The notes under the pieces were generated by a model. That model did not search any database. It saw nothing but the letters and a program-made list of their open reading frames with translations, and was not told the origin of the DNA. A stretch of 64,000 nucleotides of DNA from Amoebidium appalachense. Its lineage: Eukaryota > Ichthyosporea. A program made the translations under genes and the position numbers. Location: assembly GCA_963693365.1 (NCBI GenBank), contig CAVNZM010000011.1, positions 3,968,001 to 4,032,000 of the forward strand, given 5' to 3'. Below are positions 50,537 through 64,000 of this stretch, in pieces. Within the stretch, counting starts at the first letter, position 1. Every line of letters begins with the position of its first letter.

Positions 50537-52313
50537 TTCTCCCCCGTCCTCTTTTGCACCACTCCACTATCCACACCACTTTTTCCTCCCTTTCTGCCCG
50601 GTTTCTTCCTCCTTACCGCCGACTATCAAATCACCTTTTTATCTATTTACTGCACAAGTTTTTTGCTGGCCCCCCCTCTCCTCCCCCTGTTCCCCAAACA
50701 CATCCATTCTCCGTCTCTCCTCCTTTCTCTGTCTTCCCCTCTCCCCCCTCTACCACCATTACCGCCACCGCGGCCACCCCCCCCCCCCTCCCCCCCCGCC
50801 CCAACACACACACACACACACACACACATACACACACACGCATACACACCCACACACAACCCCCTCCCCCCCCCCGGTGCCCCTCTCACCCCCTCCCCCC
50901 CCTTCCCCCCCTCCCCCCCTCTCCCTCCCGCCCTTCCAATACTATTAGACATCTACACAATGTCCTGCACATTTCTTTTCTTCTCCCACACACAACCACT
51001 CTCGGACCCTAACACTTAAAGCACCCCCCCACAGGCAACACCGTAGCCATGGGTCTTGCCACGGCCATGGACACCCTGTGCAGCCAGGCATACGGGTCGG
51101 GCCAGAAGGAGAAACTGGGGGTGGTTCTGCAGCGTGCTTTAATGATCCTGTGGCTAATCTCTCTTCCTATTGGTGCTACTTGGTATTTTGCCGAAGACCT
51201 GCTGCTTTGGGTGAAGCAGGATCCCGCGGTATGCAGACCTTCCCCCCTCCCAACCCCCCCCCCCCCCCCCCCCCCTTTGACACCCCCAACACACACACAT
51301 ACACATACACACACACACACGCACTGCTTTTTGCTTTCTTTGACAAACAACCATGTTCCCCTCCCCTCCCCCCCCTTCCCGGAGGAGAACGGGCTCTACT
51401 TGTGTTTCATGCTCGTGGTTGCTCATTGTCTCATCACATCTGCATTGTATTCTTCGCTCGTAATTCAGAGTGGTTCGTATTGTGTAACACACACTATTAC
51501 CTTAACCCTTCCCCACCCTCCTCCACCCCTGCCACCACCACCATACACCCCTTTCCCCCAAAGACTCCCTCACACACCGACATACAAAGACTCCCTAACA
51601 CACCAACACACCATATCACCACAAAACCATGGTATGTAATCGAAAATGAAGTTTTAACCCCTCCCCCCCCCCCCCCCCCCCCCCTCGAGCACGTACTCTG
51701 CCGAAAGTGTATAGTTACCTTGGTTTGGCCTTACAATGTGTGGATGTGTGCCCTACGAAATTCTGTTCGTCAGCGGTCATATTGAATTCCTAGCTGTGAC
51801 TGCATCCGCCCCCCTCATCCCCCCCCTCCCCCCTCCCCTTCCCGTCGTCCTCCCCCCCCCCCCCCCTCCCCCCCCCCCCCCCCCTCCCCCCCCCCCCTAC
51901 ATACACACTTTCACAAGCACTGCTGTAATTCAGGGTTTATCCTATTGTTGCCCTTTAGCTCACACCCCTCCCACACACACACACACTGCACCCCTCTCCT
52001 CGAACGCACATGCATCCAGGCACACACACACGCGCGCGCACGCGTACACATACACGTACACACACACGTACACACACACGTACACACACACACACACACG
52101 TACACACACACGTACACGTACACACACACGGACACGTACACACACGTACACACACACGTACACGTACACGTACACACGTACACACACACGTACACACACA
52201 CACACACGTACACACACATGTACACACACACACACATACACACACACATACACGTACACGTACACACACACACACACACGTACACACACACACACGTACA
52301 CACACACGTAGAT

Positions 52314-52353
<40 letters not shown>

Positions 52354-52622
52354 ACACATACAGGTTGCCCACCTCTCGGGCAAGTTCTGCCGTGAGTCCC
52401 TCATCGGTATGTGGGCTATTTTTATCTACATGTGTCTGCAAAAGTACCTGCAGGCCCAAGGAATCGTCAAGCCCGCCATGTACATTGCCATATTTAGCAA
52501 TCTCGCCACTGTTTTCCTTAATTGGTTCTTTATTTTCTTCCTCGATATGGGCTTCAGCGGCGCACCTCTTGCACGTGCGTGCTGCCAGTGGATGAACGTG
52601 ATTCTGCTGCTGGGTTACATGA

Positions 52623-52677
<55 letters not shown>

Positions 52678-53071
52678 CATGTAAACACATCTGTATTGGC
52701 ATAAAAAGGGTGGGAGGGGGAGGAGGGAGCGGGGGGCGGGGGGGGAGGGGGGAGGAGGGAGAGGGGAGGGGGCGGGGGGGGGGGGGGGGAGGGGGGGGGG
52801 GGAGGGGGGAGGGGGGAGGGGCGGCTGTGGAGGCTTATGCGAATGCATTCAGCATCCCTGTAAAGGAACATGTATGTGCAGACATATAACACAACTACAC
52901 ACACGCGCGCATACTGCCACACGCACATGTACACATGCACACACGCACACATGCGCATACACACTTGCTCACACTCACAGGTAAGCCCGCACACCAGCAC
53001 ACACACACCCGCATGCACACAAACATACACATACACGGTTGGAGTGCAGATGCGTTGATCTTTTGGGATCG

Positions 53072-53109
<38 letters not shown>

Positions 53110-54821
53110 TTTGCATGTAGAGGCAGAGGAAGCTTGCAGATCATTATCCCTCTTGTGTGTGTTCACGTGTGTGCCGTGTTGTTCTTTTTCCTCCCTTTTC
53201 TCAGAGTCTATGCTTTTGTTTTGATGTCTACTTTTTAATAACACAATACTGACCAAATGCTATTGTGCAGGTGACGGGTGCCGGTTCAGAGACGTGGGGT
53301 GGCTGGAGCCGTGATGCCTTCAAGGAGTGGGGGGGATTCCTCGCCCTGGCCATTCCCGGCCTTATCATGTCCTGCGCCGAGTTCTGGGCTTTCGAAATTC
53401 AAACCCTGTTTGCCGGGTATTTTGGCACCGAGTACCTCTCCGCCCAGTCCGTCATCATTCAGATCATTTGCGTGTCTGGTATGGCCCCCATGGGTGTCGG
53501 TGTTGCTTCGTCGATCAGGGTCGGAAATTATCTCGGAAAAGGAAACGCAAAAGACGGAAAGAAGGCTGCCGTGTCAGCCCTCATGATTGCTCTCATCATG
53601 ACTACGGTCACATCCGCTCTGGCAATCGGATTCCGTTACCAGATTCCCCGAATCTACACGCAATTTGACGATGTCGTTCATGTAGCTGCCGATGTCATTC
53701 TCGTTGTGGGCGGTTTCCTAATTTTCGACGGAACCCAGGCCACTGCATCGGGTATTCTCCGTGGTTGTGGCCGGCAGTCTGTAGGAGCAATTCTGAATGC
53801 CGTGTGCTATTACGGGATTGGTCTGCCCCTGGGCTACTATTTTGGGTTCAAGCTGGACCACAAGACACGGGGCCTGTGGGAGGGCATGTTCATTGCCCTC
53901 ATCATTGTGTGCAGGTATGTCATTTATGCCCCCCCCCCCCCCCCCTCTTCCCCCTCTTTTTTCCGGTAACAACCACACACATGCCCACGCACACACACAG
54001 ACAGCCAAGACCATCCCCACCTGTGCACGTGCGTATGTGGCCTATGGAGTATTGAATGTTGCGCTATGCTCTTTGTTCGTCTATGAACATGCGCTCCCTC
54101 GTCCCCCCCCCCCCCCTCCCCCCCTCCCTCCCCTCCTTCCCTCTTTTTGCGTCTCGTCTATTGCATCTAAAAGTGGTGTGGGTGTGTTGTGTGGTGGTGG
54201 TGTGTGTGAGTTTCGGGGGGGGTGGGATTGGGGGTTGAGGGTTGTTTGGGGGAGTGGGGGGGGGGGAGGGGGGGGCAAGCTTAGGCAGGGGCAGCATAGT
54301 TGCATGAATCACGTTAGCACACAAAAGCTCTGGGCTGAGCCCTGTCCCCCCCCCCCCCCCCCCCCCCTCCCCCCATCCCCCCTCCCTCCCCCCGCTCCCC
54401 CCTTCCCCTTCCTCCTGGGCAACGAATGGGTTAAAACTTGGCTACTGTAAGGACTTGCCCCCCCATTGATGATGGGTTGCTGTTTATAATGCTTGCCATT
54501 CAAGTGTGCATTGCATCATACAATGCCTTTTGGTTATGATGTGTAAATTTCTGGTTCTGGTTCTCTGTAATACATTCTAACCCCCCCCCCCACCCCACCC
54601 CCCCCCCAAAAAAAAAAAAAAAAAAAAAAAAAAAACCCCATCCCACCCACCCTCTCTCTCCCCCTCCATCCTACAGCGTGATGGTGTACATGACCCTTAA
54701 CACCGACTGGGAGAAGCAAGTCCGATTGGCACACGAGAGATTGGGCCTTAAACTGCCCAGCAACAACGAGGAAATTACCAAATCGGGCGAGGTGGTGGAG
54801 GATGAGACCCATAACAATTAA
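49099..54821 (+). CDS. MATE-family multidrug/organic cation efflux transporter, six exons
   Basis: Exons 49099-49314, 50011-50116, 51035-51228, 52364-52624, 53271-53914 and 54677-54821 join in phase to 521 residues, a normal eukaryotic MATE length. A hydrophilic N-terminus of ~55 residues precedes the first helix (WCLAWPIIGTFM|LQMGPG). Family marks include GNTVAMGLATAMDTLCSQAYG in exon 3, QDPAVAHLSGKF at the exon 3/4 join, KYLQAQGIVKPA in exon 4, and in exon 5 PGLIMSCAEFWAFEI, VGVASSIRVGNYLGKGN and ASGILRGCGRQSVGA. These cover both six-helix lobes. The protein would exchange protons or sodium for organic cations at the plasma or vacuolar membrane. All introns carry (GT)n, (CA)n or poly-C tracts. 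The ATG at 49099 was chosen as the first true ATG in frame. Confidence 0.95.
52015..52362. repeat. (CA)n with CGTACA interruptions, abutting a splice acceptor
   Basis: The tract fills the 3' end of MATE intron 3 and runs to the acceptor ACATACAG at 52363. Interrupting ACGT palindromes recur throughout. Confidence 0.95.
52625..52676. repeat. (GT)n tract that starts at a splice donor
   Basis: Exon 4 of the MATE gene ends ATGAAG and the next bases are an uninterrupted (GT)n run, so the donor GT is the first repeat unit. Confidence 0.95.
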
Positions 54822-56144
54822 GGGCCGTTTAGCCAATAGTGGACGAGAGTTAAATTTTAAGTAAGGATATGTCAAGTATGAGTGGTGGTGGTGGTGTAGG
54901 ATTGTGGTGGATTGATAGGTGGCTCGTGGATGTGGAGCTATACAGAGCCCCCTTTTTATTATTTATTATTTTGTGGGGTGGTTGTGTTGTCAGTGACTTC
55001 CGTCCAATCACTTGGGGCTGTTAAAGTGATATGCTGATTTACTGGTGCATTGAATAGGCAATATATGTCCTTTCTAATAGGTCATGTCTCGGATGAAACG
55101 ACAATATTTAGGGTGAGCCGGAAGACGGGTTAGGTAGAAAACACACTTGCTTTTTTCCTTATTTCTGTCTTTGCCTTTCTTATTTTGGTTTCTTTTATTT
55201 GTAGTATACTGGAGTACCATGTGCAATATGCGCATATATCTAACGAGTAAAGGCCAGTGTGGGAGGAAAGTCCCACAGTAAACTTCGTGCCCATATGTGG
55301 CACGCATAAATACATACTATTCTCTCCGTGATTGTTCGCTCCCTCCCCCCCCCCCCCCTCCCCCCCCCCCCCCCCCCCCAGCCCCTCATAAGTCCTTCCC
55401 CCCCCCCCCCCCCAGCTCTCACAAGTCCTTCCCCCCTCCCCCCCCCCCCCCCAGCTCTCATAAGTCCTTCCCCCCTCCCCCCCCCCCCCCCCCCCCCCCG
55501 GGGCCCCAACCCACCGCAGTCGGAAGCCAATAACTTGTTTATTCGGGCTCTAAGCGGACACACACATTAATTGCAAAAACATCACACATAGCCGGTAGGT
55601 ACCGCACGCACACCAACCGTTCAAACATGCTTGGGCAATGCACAGTGTTGTCATGTTTTGCAACCATTGTACATGTGCCATTGACAGAATATCCCACCGC
55701 GGTAAGCGATTCAACAGCAGAATATCCCCGAAAGGACCCCTTTACTGGCCTGCAGTACCCGGCCCGCCACACATCTATGCCGCACCGATTTGCCTGATGA
55801 TTTCTATTGACGCATATGCACATCGCGAGCACGTCAAGTGCCACATGCACAAACACATAACGGTACATAAACAGACACACACCTACTTGTACGTGCACAC
55901 ACGTGCGTATATATGCGGCAATACGCACGCACGTACGCGTACATACGAGTTGTCGAGCCACGCGCGTACGGTCGGATTTATTGTAGTTGGTTAGGTTATG
56001 ATCATGAACACAAAAGGCAATTAATCATGAATTATATGTGCACGTGTGGACTTATTTGAAGTATTGGAATTAACTGCTGTAGCAACCATGTAAGTAGTGT
56101 GCGTATCGGATTCCCGTGTGTGTGCTTGCATGTGTGTGTGTCAC

Positions 56145-56200
<56 letters not shown>

Positions 56201-56378
56201 CGCGCGTACACGCGGGTATGTGTCCTTTTGAGTGTTTTTTTTTTTTTTTTTTTTTTTTTTTTGTGGTGGTGGTGCATGAGTCTGTCTGTCTGTCTGTGTG
56301 TGTGTGTAGGCGCATGGGCACAGGAGTGCATGTCACAGCGTGTACGTGTTTATGTTTGTGTGATTGTGTTTTTTTTTT

Positions 56379-56425
<47 letters not shown>

Positions 56426-57422
56426 GGAGGACCCGGGGGGAAGGGGGAGGAGGAGAGGGGGGGGATTGCATTAATATCAATTGTGCCACGAGTTAGTTTG
56501 TGTTTGTGTGTAGGCGCATGGGTGCAGGAGTGCCCTACACATGACCGGTGGGGAGAAGGGGCAGGGGAGGGCACGGGGGTTGGGGGACGATTGAAGTGTA
56601 GGGGGCAAGGAGGCCTATTAGTAAGGGGATCCCTTAATCCTTACGAACTGTATGCAGCAATGTTCATTATTCACGAGGCCTGTTTTCTACCATTCTTCTC
56701 CAGGTAGCTGTATTTGCAATTACTTAACAACAAATCGCCGAATTATCACATATGCAAATCCTGCTACAGGCTGTGGCCCTAACACGCCCATATCCCTGAC
56801 TATCACCAACACGCGTCCCTGTTATCATACAACCACACCTCCACGATCGCTCGTGGACTGTTCATCCAATGTTTACTCTATTTGCTGTTCAACGCCAAGG
56901 GGTCACATCAATTCGTGTCCACGAAACTCCCCTAAGGAGCGGGAAAAATCAATCTCCCCCCCTTCCCCCTCAAAAAACAAAACAAAAAAAAAAAAAAGAG
57001 CAAACAACAAACACAAAGCCAAAAGAACAAAACAAAACAAAAAAAAAAATCAACAAACAAAAACGAAAACGAAAAAAAAACAAACACAATTATCCAGGCA
57101 CCACTGGCCACTAATGCTAACCATATAGTATGACGTGATCAACTAATGTGTTGACCTGCAGCCTAAGCACATCTTTACACAGGCACACACTATCATCTAA
57201 ATAACCGTCGGATGCCAACACAACCTATGCAAGCCATATACATGCACAGTCGATCTAACAAAACACTAAGATTTTTGCCCCCCCTAGTGGATCGAAACTC
57301 GTGGTACAATACTACTTGAACCTTTCCTCAACATGAGCTAAGCTTATAATGCATACTCGTTGTCTACTCTTCTACACTTGTCTGCCATACACGTGAATGT
57401 GTAGATCGTCCTCTGCAACACA

Positions 57423-57456
<34 letters not shown>

Positions 57457-57482
57457 AAAAAAAGAGTGCGATCTACGCCGAT
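54822..57482. other. Intergenic region between convergent MATE and acyltransferase genes
   Basis: No gene supported. It contains a three-unit minisatellite of ~50 bases at 55379-55500 (CAAGTCCTTCCCC with poly-C), a (GT)n tract at 56143-56192 followed by (GC)n, poly-T and poly-G tracts at 56236-56424, the direct repeat GTAGGCGCATGG (56307 and 56512), an A-rich tract at 56980-57080, and poly-C at 57424-57454 just beyond the acyltransferase stop. Confidence 0.5.
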
Positions 57483-58583
57483 CTAGATGGATCGGGGAAT
57501 GACCTCGAATTTCAGCCAATCCTCGGGCTTGATCACGCGCAGATCGGCAAAGTCCTTGCCCCACACCTCCAGGCCGGCCTTTCCGATCCAGTCCTTGACT
57601 GCACGTGGCAGGCATCCAATCAGAACGTTCCAATAAAAGTTGGCCTTGCACAATCCACTCGCTCTCATGAAGCCCCCCCCCCCCCCCCCCCAAACACCCA
57701 CCCACCCATTCACCCACCCACACATGTCCCTCTGTCCCACCGCACATACCCACACACCAAAACACACACATCAAAATGAATTATAATCTGGCTGCACCTA
57801 GCTGTTTGCATTGTGCATGCCTGAAAAATGAAATGGATTGAGAATCTGCGACGACAAGAACTTGGGGACGTGCAGGGTGGTGGTTGTGGTAAGGGTTGGG
57901 TGGGTGGGTGGGTGGGTGGTGGGGGGGGGGGGGGGGGGGGAACCAGGGAAATGATTTTACACAATTGGTTGGGCAGCCAATCAGAACACACCTTTTTCCT
58001 GCAGCTCCTGTCTCCTCTCCACCCATTGGAGGGCGTATTTCCCGCCGCCTTTGATTCGCAGATACAGGGGCTTGATGGTGCGCGTTGCTCTAGCGAGCTC
58101 ATCCCAGATGGTAACACACCATGACCCGTAGTTGGACAGCGCAACACCAAACACGACCATGGCCAGGAATATCTGTGGAATACACGGTGAATATCGTAGT
58201 GAATATCTTAATATCAACAACAAAGACAACCATGGCCAGGAATATCTGTGGAATATCCAGTGAATATCTTAATATCAACACCAAATACAACCATGGCCAG
58301 GAATATCTGTGGAATATGCAGTGAATATCTTAATATCAACTACAAGGACAACCATGGCCAGGAATATCTGTGGAATATCCAGTGAATATCTTAATATCAA
58401 CTACAAGGACAACCATAGCTAGGAATTATCTGTGGATTATCCAGTGAATATCTTAATATCAAAACAACCATGGTCAGGAATATCTGTGGATTATCCAATT
58501 AATATTAGACTACAAAGATAACTACAGCAAAACATATATTTTGAATATCCAGCAAGCATCACCTACATAGCCCACATAGCTAT

Positions 58584-58677
<94 letters not shown>

Positions 58678-59044
58678 GATGTATATCCAATTAGCATCAA
58701 CTACAAAGACAACCACGGCAAGGAATATCTGTGGTATATCCAATTAGTATCAACTGCAAAGACAACTATGGCAAGGAATATCTGTGGTATATCCAATTAG
58801 TATCAAACACACAGACTTTCATGACCAAGAATATCAAAATTAAATATCCCGTCCAATTCAACACCAAAGACCACCCACACAGGCAAAGAATATCTGCGAA
58901 ACTCGGTACTGATGAACGGAGAAGGAGAGGAGCAAGGCATAACATTGAGGGAGATGTGGTGGTGGAGGGTGGTGGTGGTGGTGGTAGTGGTGGTGGTGGT
59001 GTGGTTATGTGTGTGTGTGCACGCGCCAGTGTGTGCGTATGCGA

Positions 59045-59089
<45 letters not shown>

Positions 59090-59097
59090 TGTATGTG

Positions 59098-59134
<37 letters not shown>

Positions 59135-59188
59135 GTGTAGGTGTGTGTGCGTGTGTGCGTGTGTGTGAGTGTGTGTGTGTGTGGGTGT

Positions 59189-59272
<84 letters not shown>

Positions 59273-59374
59273 GCGTGTGTGGGTGGGAGAGGGTGGGTGT
59301 GGGTGTGGGTGTCTGTGTGTGTGTGCGTTTTTTTTTTTGGGTTGGTTGGTGGGTGGGTGGGTGGGTGGGTGGGT

Positions 59375-59414
<40 letters not shown>

Positions 59415-61191
59415 GGAAAGAAGAGATTCCCACATACCCTCCAGGAGAACAGGGAGTACTGTGTGTAGCTAGCCAGGGCCAGGCCAAAGACCAGACAGTA
59501 GAGCACAAGGGAGATGGGCACAAGCACGAGCATCGTCAGGATCTTCCACGTGGCTACTACGTCAAGACTGGGGGGAGGGGGGGAGGGGGGGTTAGACACG
59601 CACCTGCATGCAAGTTTGCACACACATGCACGGATGCCCATGTGCACGCAAGCACGCACACACACACACGCATGCACGCACACACGCACACATATCGCGC
59701 ATTCATGCCTGCACACACACACACGTACCCTTTCTGCTTGACATCGCTGCCAGCCAAAGCCTCTTCCTTCTTCTTTCTTGCAATCATGTTTGTCAGAGCA
59801 CTCATGGGGAACATCAGAACAAACCCGGGGAACCCGAGCACACCGTACGTGAAGATCATCAAAAGACGAGCAAGAAGGAGAAGGAGAGAGTCGCGCTTGC
59901 GGTTTTCGGACTGCGGAAATGTGTGTGTGTGGGGGGGGGGGGGGGGGGGGGGGAGTTCAGTGTGCGTGTGGGCGTGTGTGTGTGGAGGGGGGGGGGGGGG
60001 GGGGGGGGGGTAATGTTAGCAACCATCCCAGCCTCACTGCCCCCCTCCCCCCCTCCCCCCGCGCTTTATTCATGTATCAATGAGAGAAAAAAAAGCTCCT
60101 TACCCCCCCCCCCCCCCCCCCCCCTCCCCAGGCCAAAGAAAAAACGCGCACAAAAACGCACATACATGCACAAGCGAAAAAGCCCCACGACATACACGCC
60201 GAGAGAAGCAAGGGAGTGATCACTTGCCTATGAATTGGCTGGTTCGTGATCACTGAAAAAAATATCTACCAAACCAACTCTCAGCTTTCAGTATGAGAAT
60301 TCCTCCCTCCTCCCCTTTCAACCTGAACCCCCCCCCCCCCCCCCCCCCCCCAAACAACACCCTACATGAATAATATCATATAACACCTACTACCACCCTC
60401 GTCTTAATAGTGAACAGAGATTAGGAGATTTACGCCTATTTAACTGCGTTTTATTTTAGCATTAACGACTAAGGGCCCAAACAGACAACGTACCCCTTGC
60501 AGACTACTGGATTTAGACGACTGCCGGCTGGACTTTCAATCTGAAATGATGTCACATTATTAACTACCATAGTAGGTGATAAAAATTGTGACGTCATTTC
60601 AACTCGACAGCCAATCGGGAGTCGGCTAATTTCAGTAGTCTAACGGGGTACGTAGTCTGTATTGAACCTTTTGTCCCTAAAACCTACCGCTAGGCTCATC
60701 TTGATGACCTCTCTGTCACTCAGCCCACCCAGCTTCAAGTCGTTTCTGTATGACAGCAACTCCACACGCAGCTGCTGGAATTCCGGCCAATCGTTGGTCT
60801 TTTCCACCGCCTACACCTCACGTGATTGGGTTAGAATCATGCACGTATGCCTGTAACATCCATCGAGACAAACTTGTACTGTACCTGAACGAATCAAAGA
60901 ATGTACAAAGTTGCTGCATCTTTTGCACGGCCTACACACCCATTTTGATTCGATGAGATTCATGCATATATACCTTAAAGTTTAATACCGCGACAAACTT
61001 ATCATGTGCTTGAATCGAACAGCATACGAGGTTGCCCCCCCCCCCCCCCTCCCCCCCCCCCCCCTCCCCCCCCCCCCCCCCTGAGGAAGATCATAGCAAC
61101 AGCAGCAGATGCATGCGCGTGTCACGGATACACACACTCACACATCGAACCACCCACAAGCACCCCGCCTGAACCGTAAAAACCCTCCTTT

Positions 61192-61226
<35 letters not shown>

Positions 61227-61602
61227 TCCACGCACACCCACACACCTTGCTAAAGTGTCTGTTTAGCCTGTGGTACTCCTCCCTTGTGATGTGGCGCTTT
61301 GCAGGAATGTAGACCCGACGGATGGTATGCACAAGCAGTAGTGTCTCGTAGTTGGGATTGGATACTACCACACCCTCCATCGCATCCTTGATCTGCGATT
61401 GGGCGAAAGTCATGCGTGTGAACGGTTGGTTACTCAGAACAAAGATCATAGTTACCATGCTAGGCTGCAGCGATGTCTTTGCTGAGGTCCGGAAATATTG
61501 ATAGAATTGTGTATGGTGTCCTCAGGTACACACACTGTGACACACAACACACAGATGAACGCACAACACACAAACAAACACACACACACACGAGCACCCG
61601 CG

Positions 61603-61678
<76 letters not shown>

Positions 61679-62192
61679 CACGCGCGCACACACATCTACA
61701 ATGCAACGGAACTGCAACTCGTTTCTTGTAATTGGAATATGATTACGAGACGGAGTTGCCATGCCCGAACATGCAAGCCAATACAATTTAAATGTCCAGC
61801 AAACTCTAAAAGCCATTCATTCACTCAATCAACCCCCTCCCACCCCTCCTCCCTCCCCATCTCTTCCCTTTTTTTCCCACCCTCATCATTTTTCTTATAT
61901 CTCCCTACATTTTATAAAACTCGTGTCTTCTTTTGATGAATTTCTTTCTATTTTTGGGTACCTGTGCCATGAGCTGATTGGTTGCCGCAAACCGCTGCTC
62001 CTTGGTGCCATCTCGATATGAAGCCACCAGCGCAGGGTCACTTTAACAGGAGAATACGATTAGTTAGTGTTGTAGCTGTATCAAAATCTTCTGATTGTGT
62101 ATTTGTTTTGTCTAGTTACCTGGCTGTCTATCACGTTAGAATATTTGTAATCCAATTTTGATTTTTTTTATCTGTTGATGATGATATTGATA

Positions 62193-62263
<71 letters not shown>

Positions 62264-62397
62264 CACAATATACCAAGGAGGAGCCACAGAGAATAGTTAA
62301 CCGATGGCGGGTGTATGACCGTGCGTGTGCGGTTTTGAGTGAATGTGTGAGTTAGCAAATGAAAAATGAACATGTGTGTGTAACTTACATGTACTTG

Positions 62398-62481
<84 letters not shown>

Positions 62482-62605
62482 CGTGTGTGTGCGCGCCCGC
62501 GCACACACGTGTGTTGATTGATTGTGCATGTTCGCGTAACTTGCAGGCACCTGTGCCGGTTTGTGCCTGTGTGCCTGTGTACCTGTGTGTGTGCCTGTGT
62601 GTGTG

Positions 62606-62653
<48 letters not shown>

Positions 62654-62726
62654 TGTGTATAACTTGCATATACATGTGTGTGTGTGTGTTTTGAAAAGGA
62701 AGGGTGGGGGCGTGCGAGGGGGGCGG

Positions 62727-62771
<45 letters not shown>

Positions 62772-62996
62772 GGGTTCGACATACATTTCTAGGGGGGGAC
62801 CAAACTGCACGACGACTCTGCCACGGAACTTGTATGCCTCCCCATAGTAGTTGAGCCCAACAGGGACTGACACAAAACCAGTCAGAACGTGCCATTTTGA
62901 GCTTCAACCAATCATCATGCACCAATGCCAGTGCACCATAGATATGTAGATGGGGCCATGAGGAAGGATTTCAAGCGGAGAAAATGGGGGATGGCG

Positions 62997-63051
<55 letters not shown>

Positions 63052-63169
63052 TCTGCATATATAAGCACATGTGTGCGTGGGGGACGTGTGTGCACATGTG
63101 TGTGCATGTATTTCTTTTGTTGGTCACCTCCCACCACCTTTTTCCTACCTCCAAGGCCAAATCCCCCCT

Positions 63170-63211
<42 letters not shown>

Positions 63212-63660
63212 TCCACTTGAACTCTTCTCCTCCGTCTCCTCTACTTCAGTTTCTATGTGTGTCTTCTATTCGGAAGCCGAAGGAAGACAAAATGTGGGAT
63301 AGGGAGGGGGGGGGTCTAGGTGAGCACGTAAATTTGCGTGTCTATCTCTAGGCATGCACGTGTTTGAGAATGTGTATGGGGAGGGGGCGGGATGGTGTGG
63401 TGTTGGGATGGTGTGGGGTGGGTGGGTGGGGGGGGGGGGGGGGGGGGGGGGAGGATGGGTGGGTGGGTGGGGAAAGTGCGCCCGGGGGTGGGGTGGGGTG
63501 TGGGGGGGGGGGTGGGGGGGGGGGGGGGGGGGGGGGAGGGGGGAAGGGGGTAATATACTGATAGGGACGTTCAGTTTTGGGTACTTGGCCATTGCCCCGA
63601 GAGCCATAATGCCCACACCAGGCTTGAGTGGTAGCATCTGGAAGTTGTCGTGGGACCCCC
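57483..63660 (-). CDS. Glycerol-3-phosphate acyltransferase (Sct1/Gpt2-like), C-terminal nine exons; 5' end outside window
   Basis: Exons in coding order: 63660-63559, 62866-62785, 62040-61962, 61392-61246, 60810-60688, 59910-59729, 59567-59438, 58172-57992 and 57598-57483, about 380 residues, all in phase. The first exon opens GSHDNFQMLPLKPGVGIMAL, the GxSHD-type acyltransferase motif. Next come VGLNYYGEAYKFRGRVVVQF, LLLVHTIRRVYIPAKRHIT, then the two membrane segments, with GFPGFVLMFPMSALTNMIAR and DVVATWKILTMLVLVPIS between and within them. This order and the DVxATWK motif fit the yeast Sct1/Gpt2 sn-1 acyltransferases. The enzyme makes lysophosphatidic acid at the ER, the first step of glycerolipid synthesis. 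The stop is TAG at 57485-57483. The catalytic HX4D motif lies upstream of the window. Confidence 0.9.
58150..58895 (-). repeat. Tandem array copying the exon 8 splice acceptor of the acyltransferase gene
   Basis: About 11 units with a ~61-base period. On the coding strand each contains TATTCCACAG followed by ATATTCCTGGCCATGG, which is exactly the intron end and first codons of the 58172-57992 exon. Units centred at about 58172, 58240, 58300, 58361, 58480, 58725 and 58780 keep the CCACAG; others are decayed. A (TATACA)n/(TA)n tract (58577-58673) is inserted among them. Confidence 0.9.
58577..58674. repeat. (TATACA)n and (TA)n microsatellite
   Basis: ATATACATATACATATACAT units followed by a pure (TA)n run, embedded in the acceptor-derived array. 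Confidence 0.95.
59028..59432. repeat. (GT)n, (GGTG)n and poly-G complex in an acyltransferase intron
   Basis: (GT)n from about 59048 to 59330, then GGTTGGTGGGTGGGT repeats and a poly-G run ending 20 bases from the exon 7 donor. Confidence 0.95.
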
Positions 63661-63664
63661 CTGT

Positions 63665-63751
<87 letters not shown>

Positions 63752-64000
63752 GGTGTGCATGTGTGCGCGTCTGTGTGCATGTTGTTTGCACATGCATGTG
63801 TGTATGTGTACTCATGCTTTCACGTGTGTTGTATGTGGGAAGTGTGTGGTGTGTTCATACAAAAAAGATGTGCATGTGTGTGTGTGAGCGTGTGAGCACT
63901 TTCGCGCGCGTATATGTTCTATTGTTCCTGCATGTGTACGGAAATGGAAACCAAAAACATGGCAAGAGGCAAAGCCTGCATGAAACGAAGGGTAATACGA
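63661..64000. other. Acyltransferase intron sequence at the window edge
   Basis: (GT)n at 63667-63749, then unique sequence. On the minus strand a TTTCATGCAG acceptor-like site near 63982 is followed by an open hydrophobic frame (LPLAMFLVSISVHMQ), which may be an upstream exon, but I cannot confirm it. Confidence 0.4.

Noticed and set aside
56652-57128. 158-codon frame with Cys and Thr, then Lys-Thr-rich tail
   Set aside because: No motif, no splice support; the tail is an A-rich low-complexity tract.

Overview
This window is nuclear DNA of a microbial eukaryote. It has split genes with GT-AG introns, standard stop codons in nuclear genes, eukaryotic transposons of several superfamilies and very dense simple repeats ((CA/GT)n, (GA)n, long G/C and A/T homopolymers). 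One block (8639 to about 12640) is mitochondrial in character: AT-rich, TGA read as Trp, an intron-broken large-subunit rRNA, tRNA-Leu and a split cox2. The yeast-type glycerol-3-phosphate acyltransferase, the TGA=Trp mitochondrial code and the mitochondrial group I/II introns suggest a unicellular opisthokont (an ichthyosporean-like protist or an early fungus). That placement is inference with low confidence.

Layout. 962-3568: decayed Ty1/copia fragment ending in a 3' LTR. 4050-8138: copy 1 of a ~4 kb duplicated block carrying a decayed short-chain dehydrogenase (SDR) gene, ending at a 500-base N gap. 8639-12640: mitochondrial block. 12985-13933: PIF/Harbinger-type element with TTA duplications. 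14070-14840 and 15975-16680: two palindromic satellite arrays. 15357-20562: an intron-containing gene joining a retroviral-type integrase, a chromodomain and a ubiquitin-protease-like region. 21561-25613: copy 2 of the duplicated block; with exon 1 at 28975-29073 it forms an SDR gene on the minus strand whose first intron holds an antisense piggyBac transposase. 29303-33012: a complete-looking transposon with matching termini, a THAP-domain DDE transposase and, converging on it, an XPG/FEN-type nuclease. 36182-37093: an unrecognised GC-rich ORF. 41459-46389: a five-exon secreted protein with three repeated ~175-residue domains. 49099-54821: a complete six-exon MATE transporter. 57483-63660: the 3' nine exons of a glycerol-3-phosphate acyltransferase, running off the right edge.

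The host genes share no operon logic; each stands alone. Exon joins given below were read from the sequence and checked for phase, so each predicted protein runs through its junctions in frame, apart from the stated stop codon and frameshifts. The strongest candidates for something new are the integrase-chromodomain-protease gene, the THAP transposon carrying an XPG nuclease, the palindromic satellites whose arms change together, and the tandem array that copies a splice acceptor in the acyltransferase gene.
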